From contig JAFREQ010000030.1 of NCBI GenBank assembly GCA_025331565.1, positions 1,426,001-1,490,000 on the forward strand: DNA of 64,000 nt, written 5' to 3'. This document shows positions 22,560 through 33,261 of this stretch, one piece after another; the first letter of the stretch is position 1, and every line of letters begins with the position of its first letter. The stretch is from Holacanthus passer. Its lineage: Eukaryota > Chordata > Actinopteri > Pomacanthidae. The notes under the pieces are model-generated. The model saw only the letters and a list, made by a program, of their open reading frames with translations. It was not told the origin of the DNA and made no database searches. A program made the position numbers and the translations under genes.

Positions 22560-24735
22560 CTCCCTCTTCTCCCTCCCCAGGCCAAGCAAGCAGTGAGAAT
22601 GATTATTGCAAAAGAAAGAAAAAATGTAATGTAATGAAAGGGAAGTATAAAAGAAAGTACTTGTGTCAGCTTTAAAGTGCTCCGATAATAACCATCTTTT
22701 GAAAATGCAAAACAAACACATATGACAAAACAAATGAAAGAACATAAAACATAAAAGACAAGTTGCAAATTGAACCCAAGACACAGTGATAACAGTGTTG
22801 TAATGACTATCAGTCTACTAAAACACTACTTGGACTCTTCAAATGCCAGTTTTATATATTTGTGAACAAACTTTTCTACTTAAAGCTCCTATAAGAAATA
22901 CTTTCACATGAACAATCAAACTATGTCTATGTGGATTGAGAAGACAAATCCACAGATAATTATGTTCCTTTAGCATCTTTCAGCTTGTTTTGGTTTACTG
23001 TTTTGTTCACTCTCACCGCTCTCATAGCACCATTTTCACCTGTCCAGAACCAACTAGTCTCAAACCAGACAAAGTTAGAGACTAACTGGTGAATGTTAGT
23101 GGAGCAGCTACAGAAATCCAAACCAAGCCGAGCTGACATTTCCACTGCTGCTGTGGTCCTGCTTGGTAGCAGGGCCGACCAAGGCCCAACCCGCGACAGT
23201 CTCCTTACTGTGGATTGCGGCCAGCACACGTCCAACAGGTCATCACAGTAAACAACTTCACCTTGCAGCTCGATGCAGTGGAAAAACAATTTCACCCTAA
23301 CAGTGCGACTTGACTGCCGACACCATATTACTTTACTGCTTTTTCACTTGGTGACAGGAAACTTTAGCTTTTTCCATCAGCATCCTTCACAATGTCTTAC
23401 ATTAATTGCAGTTCAATGTGTGGGGCTCAGTCTACAAACAGGAAAACCGTTGAATAAAATCGGTTTGATGTTTGTTCGCTGTGCTGTAAAAGAGTCTTTG
23501 CTCTTAGTGTCTAATTACTCCTCATTTAGTACATCCGCCTTTTTGCCTCTTTCCTCCCTCTGTCTTCTTTCTCTGACCTCAGGAAAAACAACAACAAAAA
23601 AAACAACTGCTCAGTATCCCTTTGTTCCACTTGCCTTTTTTTTAAGCATGAAGAGCTAATTCATCAAATGCCTCACATTTACCCTGTCCTCAGGCTCGCT
23701 GACATTAGGAGAACCTTTTGTTTTTGTTCTCCCGGTTATTCACACCAAATCTGCATTCTGTATCGAAGCACTATTACTCAAGCTCATGTTTAATTATTGG
23801 GGGGGGGGTTGGCTTAGGGAAAAATAAATATCTACCATAAATCAGGCAAAACCTAAATATCATGAACTGCTTTAACAAACATCAGCTTGAGCACATTATG
23901 ATGTTAATATTAAAGTTAAAATTTCACAGCACTACCCTGCTTATCCAATCAAGAACTGGAAGTTAAACACATTTGTTCCATATTGGTGTCATGTATCTAT
24001 AACCCATCCCAGATGAATAATTAATATACCATTAACTGAAGTAGTTGATAATTAGTGCACAGTCATTGTACATCCTCGGCCTCGGGTTACTCCTCTGAAG
24101 ACATCCTGCAGTGCCAGCAAAGGACAAAGCAACGGTCTGTGGCTACGTTTTACAAATTCATGCTTTGGTGTGCAGAAGCAGCCGTGGTGCATTTAAGGAC
24201 TCCTGTCTTCCAGACTGTGGTGCAGTTTAAGTACAGTGTAATGTGCCATCATAATTTACGCAATCCAAGAAATAGCATGTTTGTATTCTTATGTTTTGTA
24301 CATTCTGTGGTGTTATACACTAAACAGTACATCCCACGTTCTGTAACTCAAGACCTTTTGATTGCAAAGAAACACATTTCTTATCTTGGACCAGAACTTT
24401 CTCTATTCAGAAGTAGCTACAAGGTTAAACACAAAATATTATTATTTTATTGCAAAAAGAGCTGCTCAGTGCATTGGGGATAGTGTGTGCTTGTTAAATG
24501 TTTCCTAAATATTAATGAAAAGCCTTACTTCATGTTTTAACAGGTACCAAGTACCTCTGCCAATATCACCCATCAGGCCCAATTAAATTGCCACATTTGC
24601 AACCAAGTGTTGGTGTGTTCTCTCCTCATGTAATGGATGCCAAGTACTGGAGCTACTCTCTGGTTCAAAGTACCATCAAAAACACTTTGTTCTAATTAAT
24701 AGTGAGAAAAAAAATTGATGGTGATATGCATGCAA
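22560..24735. other. Non-coding DNA with some low-complexity runs
   Basis: No gene is recognised. It contains a ten-G run (23799-23808), an inverted pair GGAGAAC (23708-23714) / GTTCTCC (23726-23732), and an A/C-rich run near 23583-23606. The + frame of 142 codons at 24055-24483 is open but lacks a domain and continues past no convincing splice signal. The stretch 24480-24640 with CCCAATTAAATTGCCACATT is a weak regulatory candidate. Confidence 0.42.
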
Positions 24736-24779
24736 CAATAACTGTCACAGTTCTGCCTGCTAGGTCTCTGTTTAGTTTT

Positions 24780-25060
24780 TGTTTAGCCTTAGATTTTCTC
24801 CTGCCTTAGTTCTCTTAGTTTACCTGCCTTAGTTTTCATGTCTTAGTTTTCGGTCAGTGTCCTGTCATAGTTCCATCTTAGTTCTGTTCAGCCTTAGTCT
24901 CTGTTATTATTCTTTCAGTTCTGTTGGTCTCGTCACAGTAGTCTTGTCATGTTGTAGTATTGTCTTAGTTCATTGTCGTGGTCTTAGTTTCTTGTCTCTG
25001 CCGTTATGTCTCAGTTACCTGTCATTGTTTACCTGCCTAAGTTCTGTCAGTCTGTCACTA
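24780..25060. repeat. Imperfect CTTAGTT repeats inside the LTR
   Basis: The words CCTTAG, CTTAGTT, GTCTTAGTT and TCATAGTT recur about every 10-25 bp through the U3-like part of the solo LTR. They look like an expanded, decayed short tandem array, which is frequent in LTR U3 regions. Confidence 0.6.
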
Positions 25061-25198
25061 TTCACCTGCCATAGCTTCTCACCTCAGGTCCCGGTACTTC
25101 TATACTCACCCCGCCTCTGCCTCACCTCACCTGTCAGCCACTCCCACCTCATCTAGTCACCTGTGTTCCCAGCTGCAGCCAACTACTAATCAGGACAT

Positions 25199-25206
25199 TA
25201 TATAAG
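25199..25206 (+). promoter_or_regulatory. TATA box of the solo LTR
   Basis: TATATAAG lies about 455 bp from the LTR start and 280 bp from its end, the usual U3/R boundary position. It is preceded by CAGCTGCAGCCAACTACTAA. Whether it still drives transcription is unknown. Confidence 0.6.
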
Positions 25207-25492
25207 CCACTTCATTTCTGTCAGCCCTTGCTGGATTGTTCTTCTTCTCCTCTGTTCTTTTCTTCTCCTTGTCTGTTGTTCCCTCATGCCCGTGATTACT
25301 CTTGTCAGTTTTTTGGATTTGTACCTGTTTTTCTGATTTTCTTTTATGAGACCTGTGGGACATTTCTGGACACTATCTTTGCCAGTGATTTTTGTTGTTT
25401 GAGATTTTGTTTTGCCATTCCATTAAAAGACGTATTTATCGTCAATCCGGGTGTTTGCGCTTGAGTCCTTCCCCACTCCTCGTCTCAATAAC

Positions 25493-26070
25493 AAAAAAAC
25501 TATTGCTTAAAAGGAGGTGTTATTCATTTTTGAGAGCAGGAACTTGCAGTCGATATTGAATATGTATCAGACACCACCCTGGGTGAGAAGTTTCCTTAAA
25601 GAGAAGCACCTTAGATAGTTCAAAGTGACAGTCGGCCCACAAGAAACAAACTCTTTCCATCCAGTTTTCAAGCCTGCACAGGTTATTTCATACTGCAGGT
25701 GTCACTTTACAGCAACAACTCCTTGATAAACTACCCCATTACTTAGCTAGTCGGCAAATAGGTTTTACTGCCTGTATACAACATATACATACACGGCCAG
25801 TGGTCACATAACAGTAAACGTTTTAATGCATCCTATCTTTCATTTTAAAGGGGCCTAATGTGATATTCATTCCCTTTCTCAATTCTCTTTCACTTTCAGT
25901 TTATTGTGGTGCCTGTGTGGCAGAAAGCTGTTTGGTCCACATCCTCTAAGACACAATGATCTTTGTTCTTCCATCTCCTTAGATTTAAGCAAAAGGTTTC
26001 CAGAAATAGCAGAGCTCCTTGAAATTAGTTCTTTGCCAAATTTCCTGAAGTTGAGCTTACTACGGTCAAT
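25493..26070. other. Non-coding DNA
   Basis: No gene is recognised. TTTTAAAGGGGCCTAATGTG at about 25846 resembles a TTAAAGG-type MITE end, but no partner end was found. The remainder is ordinary AT-leaning sequence. Confidence 0.45.
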
Positions 26071-26072
26071 TT

Positions 26073-26333
26073 GAGGAATGGTGTGACATCTTGGGAAATA
26101 TGCTTATTCGCTTTCTCGTCGAGGGTTAGATGAGAAGATGAATATATGAATGATACCACTCAAAAGTCAAAATGTTAAAAAATAATCAGCCTAGCAACCC
26201 TCGGAAAAGGTCAGTAATTAACCCATTATAACCCATATTACAAAAAACAAAGTGTAAGAATGACATGATTTTATGGGGGGTTATGGGCCAGACTACTTCT
26301 TGGCCTGGCACAGTGACTTGGTAGTGAGTCATG
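26073..26333 (+). mobile_element. Dispersed repeat family C, copy 1
   Basis: GAGGAATGGTGTGACATCTT, GGGAAATATGCTTATTCGCT, then GTTAGATGAGAAGATGAATA, and later GGTTATGGGCCAGACTACTT with CTTGGCCTGGCACAGTGACT. This is the order of a very common acanthomorph repeat whose ends are TTAAAGGAATAGTTCGAC-like. It has an internal deletion and no coding capacity. Confidence 0.66.
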
Positions 26334-26361
26334 GAATACATCTTTTCAAAATAATTAAAAC

Positions 26362-26384
26362 AATAAATAAATAAATAAATAAAA
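26362..26384. repeat. (AATA)n microsatellite
   Basis: Five to six AATA units just after the family C repeat, ending in AAAATACTATATC. Confidence 0.9.
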
Positions 26385-26389
26385 TACTA

Positions 26390-26880
26390 TATCTTGCCAT
26401 CTATGACACATTCTGGATCAGCACACGAATCCAAATCTTCACCAAAAACTGAACATTTGTCCCATGGCCGGCGGCACATTCCACCACATTTCACTAATGC
26501 TGTTCACTTCTTTAAATATGCTGCTAACAAGTCAAATGGGATTGAAAGCATAATCTCTTTGACGGAGGAAACACTGAACACATTAAATAGAATAGAAAAT
26601 ACTTGATTTTTTAAAGGATTAAAAGATGAACTGGGATGAATAAAACAAAAGCATTATACCTTAATGCATGGTAAGATTATGCCAGCAAAAGCCCAGCACA
26701 AACAACAGGGATAACACAAGTATTAAGCAGGGTTTTAAAATATATACATATCGTGGGCTATGGCTGCCATCTGACAGAAAGAGAAGGAAAGACGGAGGAA
26801 GCACGAAAAAGAAGAGGTGGAGGTGGAGGAAGAATGGATGGGGATGGAGAGAAAGAAGCCAGTGTGGTGATCTTTCATCA
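26390..26880. other. Non-coding DNA, purine-rich towards the right
   Basis: The right part (26775-26860) is strongly purine-rich (GA and GGA words), which opens a Lys/Arg-rich chance frame on +. No gene is recognised. Confidence 0.5.
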
Positions 26881-27070
26881 TAATCCTGTTACTGTTGAAT
26901 AATTTAAGTATCTCCTTGCAGACATTAATTTCCTATCATCTACTTTGCCTCTAATTCACTGGGAGAATTAATGAGGATTGACATGGCCGCTCTTTCTTGT
27001 GCCGTGAAAGCCAACGTGGAGCTGTTGATAAGCGGGACGTGGTGGTGGAACAATGGGCGGCTGGTTATAG
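26880..27070. promoter_or_regulatory. Candidate conserved non-coding element
   Basis: Unique sequence with GAATAATTTAAGTATCTCC, CAGACATTAATTTCCTATC, CTCTAATTCACTGGGAG and AATTAATGAGGATTGAC close together, then a GC-rich segment (CCGTGAAAGCCAACGTGGAG). Homeodomain word density is high. No domain in any frame. Confidence 0.38.
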
Positions 27071-27071
27071 T

Positions 27072-28285
27072 CGAATCATTTATTTTACATTTCATCAGAG
27101 CTTTCTTTAGCTTCCGTGAAAATGTATGATATAATGTTCCTTATCTACAGTAGTAGTGATTATCAAAATGACCAAAGTACAGCAGATGTGCTGCTTTTTT
27201 TTAAAAGAGTCATTTGTGAAGTGAATTAAGCATATAGCATCATCTTTAGTGTGCATTATCTTTGAAAGGTCACCTCTGTGCAGTGTAGTAGACATGTCAA
27301 GGACAAAGCCGTGCAACTGATAGGCCATCTGTTTCAAAGATTGATAGCTCTCTGCTGCTATCAACGATACGCCCATGTGCCTCTTAGCATTCTGGAGATC
27401 TTCATTGTTTTCCTTCAAGGACATCAGGGGTATACAACAACGCATAAAATGACGCTTCTGAATAATAGAAAGAGAGACGCGGGAGAAAGAGTGAGAGAAA
27501 TAAAGAGAAGGGAAAAAAATACACAGCTGTCAACAATGGTACCACGATTGGTTTGAAATACAGTGCTGTAACATGGCGCGGCTCTTAGAGCTCGTCATTT
27601 TAGGCTGGAAGGAGAGGAATGTCGCTGGGAAGAGTGGGGGTGCGGCTTCAAAGATCTGTCATGTTCCAGGCCGACTTTAATGGCGGCACTGCAGTGACAT
27701 TCACATCATAGGAACCCAGAGGAATTTTATAAAAAGAACTATGGATGTAAAGTGTCTAGATGTAGAATGGTGAAGGGGAATTACCCGAAGATGTATTTAT
27801 TCATTTTTATTAATTATGATTTTTATCTATGTTAGTGTATTTTATTGTGAATGCACAATGACCTGAGCTGTTCTCGTCTTCCTTTTTCCAGCAGATTCTT
27901 CTATAACATCTTTTCACTGTCGGGGAAACTTGAGACTTGTTTCTGGCACTTCCACCCTCTCCTGCTTTAGTTTGGGACATTTCCTACACTTTTCAAAGTA
28001 ATTCAAGTCCTTCAGGATGAAAAAATATATATATCTGTACAAGATATGAAGTCAACAATACTTCATAATACTTGGCACTTGTGATAGCAATTTAATTGAA
28101 ATGTCAGTCGAGAGACAGAGACTCCAGATCCACAGAATCTGTGTTTTTCCGATGCCCTCATCTCTTTCTCTTCTCGTCTGTCTTTTTCTCCGCTCTGAGT
28201 TACAACTTCATCTTTCAGCCGTAGCCGAGGACAGAAGGGCGAGCCATGCATCAGGTAACGCCATCAATGCCGCACTCATTTGACC
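27072..28285. other. Non-coding DNA with one possible regulatory block
   Basis: 27560-27740 (GGCTGGAAGGAGAGG, CCGACTTTAATGGCGGCACTG, GTGACATTCACATCATAGG) is unique and a weak enhancer candidate. The rest is AT-rich, including ATATATAT at 28026-28033. Open frames on opposite strands near 27107-27556 and 28063-28283 overlap one another and lack domains. Confidence 0.4.
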
Positions 28286-28289
28286 CATC

Positions 28290-28780
28290 ACCCCAACAAT
28301 GGAGGCTGACCCTGAGCTGCTCCTCCAATTAATCACCTAACCTTCCCTTCACGCCACCAGCCGCCCTCCCGCCCCCTTCTCCCTTCGTCCCGACGCCCCC
28401 CCACCTGAGCTGACCCGAGGTGGCCGAAGACCTCCGCTGCTTCTCCTGCCTACGAGGGTCGAAGACAGTCGTCCACCATTCCACATGACTGCCAGTATAA
28501 ATCTGACGGAAGTAATTACCCATCACCCTCTGGGGGCCATGAACAGGCTTCCCGCCCCCTCTTCAACTTCAACGTAGCTCAACCTTATTATACTCAGCTG
28601 GGAGGAGAATTGTGGTGCATGAGCGGAGAGAGTCGTATTTAGAGTTAATTGCCTCTGGCAGGTGAGGACATCAGTTCCACCGTGTGCCCAGGCAGATGGC
28701 TCACTGGAGGCAGGTTCAATCAACTAATTGTAAAGTTCTGATAGGGCTTCAGGGAGGCGTTGACCTAGAGCTGAGGTTGA
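28290..28780. promoter_or_regulatory. Large GC-rich candidate regulatory block
   Basis: GC-rich unique DNA with CCTCCAATTAATCACC, a CpG-containing pyrimidine-rich middle, GGAAGTAATTACCCATCACC, TAGAGTTAATTGCCTCTGG and TCAATCAACTAATTGTAAAG. The regular AATTA words in otherwise GC-rich DNA are typical of developmental CNEs. Two minus-strand frames are present without domains. Confidence 0.38.
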
Positions 28781-28781
28781 G

Positions 28782-30640
28782 GGACACGAGACAGACTGAA
28801 CGCTAAAGGTCTGTGCAGGGGCGGAGTTTATTTTGCAGGCTTCCAGATTCTCTGCATGTGCTAAATCACCCTCTTCAGACATTTCTGCACCTCTAATCAT
28901 CGCATGAGGTGTTTGTGCAGGAATTCACAACACACACATGCCGCACACAGGTACGCAGAAACACACGCACGTACAAAGCGAGGCCACACGTCCTTGCGGT
29001 TGCCTTGAGCTGTGGCCTTTATTGCTGAGGGAATTGGGGGTGATGTAAATAAAGTTGTAGGCTGAGGTGAAATTACTTTGCTGGCAAAAACAAAAGGTAA
29101 GGAAGCCAATATGGAGTGAGGCCAAAGAAAGAGAGAAGCCAGAGGTGACAGTCAACCAGTCAACACCCACAACTGTCACATGCCACACGTGAAAAAAAAT
29201 GAAAACTGTATTTCCATTTCCTTTTAATATAGACTCATAAGGTTTTATTTATTTTTGCACAGCGCATCCACTGTCTCTCTTTCAAAAGCTGAAGGTACGA
29301 AAGCTACCAAAGGTAACCATATTAAACAGGCCAGAGCCAGACATTTGGACAAGCTATGAGACAAGATAAAGTGGGAGGAAGAGATGGAGAGGGGCGAGGT
29401 GAGATGGATGGAGCGTACCTCAGAGAGCAGAGGGAGAGTGATGACAGGTCAGGTATGCCCACGAGGCTTGTGTCAGTGAATAATCTTCACATTAGCGTTG
29501 ACTCATTTAAATAATATGGATCACTCAGCAGATACAGTGTTGCTACAGGAATAAATTCTCAGCTGTCTTTAAACAAAGTTGTCTTTTAAACCGCACGCGG
29601 GTTGATGTTTTGGGGTAGTTAACAATATTTAATTGTAAAACTTGTGGCTTTGACATGTAGTAAAATATTGGTGAAATATATTTTCTACTATTTGAACAGT
29701 CACAAGTGTTCTAAGTGTGCATTTTTTAAAGACATAAGCTTACCAACGATAAATCCCAGGCTTCTGTAAGCTAAAATATAAAGCTACATAGCTGTTACAA
29801 TAATAGTTCTTGTACAGTATTGCCTATAAATATCACTACAAATTAGAGCTATAATCTATTCACTGGCCAATTATCATCTCTACTTGTTCGTAAACATCTC
29901 CCATAAAAACTATATTCTTCTTTCTTGAGAGCAAAATTGTAGTCCAGAGCATTACAAGCTGAAAAAAAAATTAAAAAGCATTTAGTTAAGATCAACTTTG
30001 CAGTGAAGCTGTGAAATTATAGTCAATGAAACATTTAATCTATATGAAGTTTCAGTCTAGAGGTCTAGGCTTCATTTCATCTGCAAATCACCAAAAACAT
30101 GGCATCTCCAAACTGGTACTATGCTCAAGATGTCTGAAATTCTCCAAATGATATATTATTTACTGGCAACTTGGATATGAATATGTAAAGACACAATTTA
30201 TGATCCAAATGTTAAAAACCATCATGATCAGCATGTTATTTTTCTGAATACATCCACCTCTCATTTAAAATGCTTCAAGACCTCTGAATCACCAGCCACA
30301 TCTCTGATTTGTGCAGCAATTCGTGGTACACAGCTGTTTTGTTTGGCTGGAGAAACAGTCGACCAATCAGAGCTTGGAAGACAAGATTATTAATGGGGAT
30401 ATTATCTTTCTACATAGCTACCTAGCAACTTCCATGAAGACTAGAGAGAGAAAAAAACAGACCAAACGTGTGGGTGAGACCGACACAGCTGCAGGCTACG
30501 TCGATTGACATAAATAACAACTGTTAAATCAAGATATTCCTTTCTTAAATGTGATAAAGGCTCCGCTCACTGCTCAGTCTGTATCAAGTGTTATCACAGT
30601 TTGACTGAAAGTGACGCTGGATACAGTACATCACTCACTA
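28782..30640. other. Non-coding DNA, AT-rich on the right
   Basis: A CA-rich patch lies near 28925-28970 and a purine-rich patch near 29370-29450. From about 29500 the sequence is AT-rich. ACCAATCAGAGC near 30362 resembles a word seen in some fish repeats, but no element can be delimited. No gene is recognised. Confidence 0.45.
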
Positions 30641-30790
30641 CCAGTGTTGGGAAAGCTACTTGAAAACTGTAATCAATTACTCACTACACGATTCTCATTG
30701 AAAAATCACATTAGTTTACTAATTAAAATTACTTTCTAGACCAGATTATGTTGTGAATCAGCCCTGATAAGTCAAAGGTGCCTTTGGACA
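30641..30790 (+). mobile_element. hAT-like element, left end remnant
   Basis: CCAGTGTTGGGAAAGCTACTT is followed by GTAATCAATTACTCACTACA, then TTAAAATTACTTTCTAGACC. This is the start of a fish repeat I recognise, with CAGTGTTGGG at its terminus and 'TAATTACT' words inside. The matching right end (CCCAACACTG) is not found in the next 1 kb, so the element is truncated or highly diverged. Confidence 0.5.
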
Positions 30791-31488
30791 ACTAAAATCC
30801 TCCACAACCACACACATGTAGAAACAGTTTGGTGTTTTTTAACGTTAATGTTCTAGCGAGCACTAAATAAATGAATAGGTAAAGTAAATAAGACAGTTTT
30901 GGAGGTGCCTTTGTCGTCTTTTGGTCGAGACTAATCACTCCAAACTAACATGAACACAATGTCAGTCTGAATAAATGAGGTGAAACCTGGCAGTTTATCA
31001 AGCTACCTCTGATTAGTATGATGTTCAAATTACTTACTGTATTACCAGACATGAAAATCACTAAATCAATTCACCGTTTGTTTTCTATCATGTTTCATTA
31101 ATTCAAACAACATTAATCAGGTTAGCAGCTAAGGCAATGCAATTACAAGTCACTGCTCTGCTGCGTAAAATGAGAAAGCACAGGCCTTTATGTTCTTCTG
31201 AGCATGAAGCTGACCGGTGCAGCTGAAGGCAGGAGGTCACGGACGACTTCAGGTTCAAGTGGTTGCTTTTTTTTAACTAACAATAAACTGTAATAGTGTT
31301 TTGGATGCACAGTTTTTAATTGGGTTTCTTGGGCTCACTGCAGCCGTGAAGGAGCACATTCACTGCTGAGCAGAACATTTTGGTACACATCTAAAAGTTG
31401 TCTCAGTTTTGAGTTTTCTCGCTGACAGATTTTTTATTAGAACGTATTAAAAAAAAAAATCACAAAAACAAAAGTGTGACAGGCGCTG
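30790..31488. other. AT-rich non-coding DNA
   Basis: May include diverged interior of the adjoining hAT-like repeat, but I cannot delimit it. An A11 run lies at about 31449-31459. No gene is recognised. Confidence 0.45.
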
Positions 31489-31489
31489 G

Positions 31490-32060
31490 GAGCAACTTTG
31501 CTTTGGGAGAGTCCTTTTGTTTCCTGTGATGTCAATCAGCCCTCGGTTCAGATGGAACATGTAATGCCTCTAAGCAGCTGGCAGCTCTGCCTTCTCTCTG
31601 ACAGGATATCCGTCATAAAACGTGATAGTCTTTCATTCCTCACCGAGACACTCAAAGTCAGCTTACCCCCCTCTCGCAGATTACACATTCGATCCACTTT
31701 GGATCTCTCTATTTGTCATGTGTGAATCGCTGTGCTTGTTGCCTGCGCTGTGTTGTGGTGATGCAGTTGATAAACTGCTAAATCTCGCCTCGGTGAAAAC
31801 ATAAGAGCTGAAAACATCCAGACGTGACTGAAACCTCACCTTGACTTTGATGGGTCACAACAGGAGCGAAACAGCAATGAGCTGCTGTGGCTCTGCCGGA
31901 GAAACAGCAAGTGAGAGTTTGAGGGATGAGTTGAGGTGGCATTATACTCATCAGGCACAATGACAGCTCTGGTGGATTGGATTTGTCGCCTTCTTTTTTC
32001 CAGCCATAACTCATTCTGCCCGTGCAGCCGCTGAGTCGCAGAAGACGGAGACAACGAGTG
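31490..32060. promoter_or_regulatory. Candidate conserved non-coding region
   Basis: Unique, balanced composition with TGATGTCAATCAGCCCTCGG (HOX/PBX-like TCAATCA), CCTCTAAGCAGCTGGCAGC, ATCCGTCATAAAACGTGATAG and GTGGTGATGCAGTTGATAAAC. Chance frames on both strands overlap. Evidence is word content only. Confidence 0.32.
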
Positions 32061-32243
32061 TCGTTTCACTGGGTTATTGAATTGTTTTTTGTTCTCTTAT
32101 TTTAGTGCAAATGAATTCAGTTCATATTTGAGTGCAATGCTTTTAGCTCAAGCTGCACAATGAATGTGTCAAATGAAGTGTGTTACACAAGCTCCTTGGC
32201 CTTGGGAGAACTGTGCTGCTTTCACTGAGAAATCCTTTTGTGT

Positions 32244-32244
<1 letters not shown>

Positions 32245-32282
<38 letters not shown>
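32245..32282. repeat. Compound (TG)n(AG)n microsatellite
   Basis: (TG)12 at 32245-32268 passes directly into (AG)7 at 32269-32282. The compound array explains the Thr/His/Ser runs on the minus strand. Confidence 0.95.
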
Positions 32283-32379
32283 TTAATGGTCTCTGTGTGT
32301 TTCCACATATGTACTGTATGTGCTCAGACACTGATGTGCATTAGTGGGCAAGCAATAGGGATCCAAACTGCTTTCACAG

Positions 32380-32680
32380 AGGTGAGAGTATTGAAAGTTG
32401 GGTTGCCACGGCAACCATGATGGCAAGTATAAATCACATTAATGGTGCCTCTCATTGTGCCTCCATCTTGATCAAATTCAGGTGCTGAAAAATGACGGGG
32501 CCCTGCCCAGAGTGCAGCCTGAGCTGTCAGAGAAAGAGGAATAATGACGGCGAGTCGCAGTGACAAGTTGGTAGTTCCATGTGCATTTTATGTCAATACT
32601 GTAAAATCTCTCTCTTTTCCCGTCGCTGCAGATGTGGTCAGAGATGAGCGGTAAATTCACAGGTCCTCTCATTGTGGCTG
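32380..32680. promoter_or_regulatory. Candidate enhancer containing an RFX X-box
   Basis: Unique block beginning with the RFX palindrome at 32401-32416 and followed by AAATCACATTAATGGTGCC, CTCATTGTGCCTCCATCTTG, GGAATAATGACGGCGAGTCG and TTATGTCAATACTG. No repeat signature. The X-box plus homeodomain words make this one of the better regulatory candidates. Ciliary or neural expression would be a natural but untested reading of an RFX site. Confidence 0.4.
32401..32416. promoter_or_regulatory. RFX X-box palindrome
   Basis: GGTTGCCACGGCAACC is two perfect inverted half-sites, GGTTGCC and GGCAACC, around a 2-bp centre, matching the consensus GTNRCC(N)RGYAAC for RFX-family factors. It is followed 3 bp later by ATGGC. 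Confidence 0.6.
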
Positions 32681-32684
32681 ATGA

Positions 32685-32955
32685 TTGCCAAATCAGTGTG
32701 GAAGATTTATATGTTGACTGAAAGGGGAGAACTGCATAAAAAAACAGAGGCGAATGAAATAAAATGTATTTTAAAATGTTATTAATGTAATTTACCTGTA
32801 TTATAAATCAGACGCTCCAATGATAAATGTAGAATGTGTCCATTCATTAAACAGTATATGGATCAGCACTTTAACAATTTCACTTGACTGGCAATGAGAA
32901 ATAGTATGGTATTAACATTCCTTTTGCAAATTCAGAAAAATAAATATGTACAACA
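32685..32955. other. AT-rich non-coding DNA, nothing recognised
   Basis: AT-rich with frequent stops in all frames. No repeat or motif cluster that I can support. Confidence 0.5.
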
Positions 32956-32959
32956 GTGT

Positions 32960-33260
32960 TAAATTTGCATTAATTGATTATTTTTCGCCACATGGGGGCA
33001 ACAAAACAAAAACTGCAACACTGACATATTATCACCTTATGACGTTGATATGACTTACCTGTTAGCAAAGAGCTATTTGCATCAGACATGGAATCACATT
33101 AGCATTCATCTGTGTTTATTTTTTTGTGTTTTGTTATGTTTCGATCCCCTGACAAAAAAAATGGTCTGGCTCTCCTTTTTGCTCAGTTTTGGTCTCCACC
33201 AATTCCTGAGGGAAACATCTGGCTTTAGCTGCTAAATGCTCAGCTATGTTCACCAGCCTG
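32960..33260 (-). mobile_element. Dispersed repeat family A, terminal 300 bp
   Basis: TTAAATTTGCATTAATTGAT is followed by TCGCCACATGGGGGCAAC, GACATATTATCACCTTATGA, CTTACCTGTTAGCAAAGAGC and, after a T-rich insertion, TCCACCAATTCCTGAGGGAA and GCTGCTAAATGCTCAGC. The order matches the terminal part of family A read on the opposite strand from the 14968 copy. The CTCF-like word at 32988 is a weaker match here (11 of 14). Confidence 0.65.
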
Positions 33261-33261
33261 T

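Larger units (their letters stand above)
24743..25487 (+). mobile_element. Solo LTR, Ty3/gypsy type, 745 bp
   Basis: The element starts TGTCACAG and ends CGTCTCA, giving TG...CA termini, and is flanked on both sides by the same 5 bp ATAAC (24738-24742 and 25488-25492). A TATA box TATATAAG is at 25199-25206 and an ATTAAA polyadenylation word at 25422-25427, in the order expected for a + strand LTR (U3, TATA, R, U5). The upstream half holds many imperfect CTTAGTT repeats. No gag/pol remnant adjoins, so it is a recombination-derived solo LTR. Open frames inside it are chance. Gypsy assignment rests on memory of similar fish LTRs. Confidence 0.82.

Noticed and set aside
24055..24483. 142-codon plus-strand frame
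   Set aside because: Open and not low-complexity, but no domain, no partner exons and no protein-like conservation pattern that I can point to. Kept only as a note in the surrounding region.
24857..25464. Two plus-strand frames of 99 and 78 codons, Ser/Leu/Phe-rich
   Set aside because: They lie wholly inside the solo LTR and reflect its CTTAGTT and TC-rich repeats.
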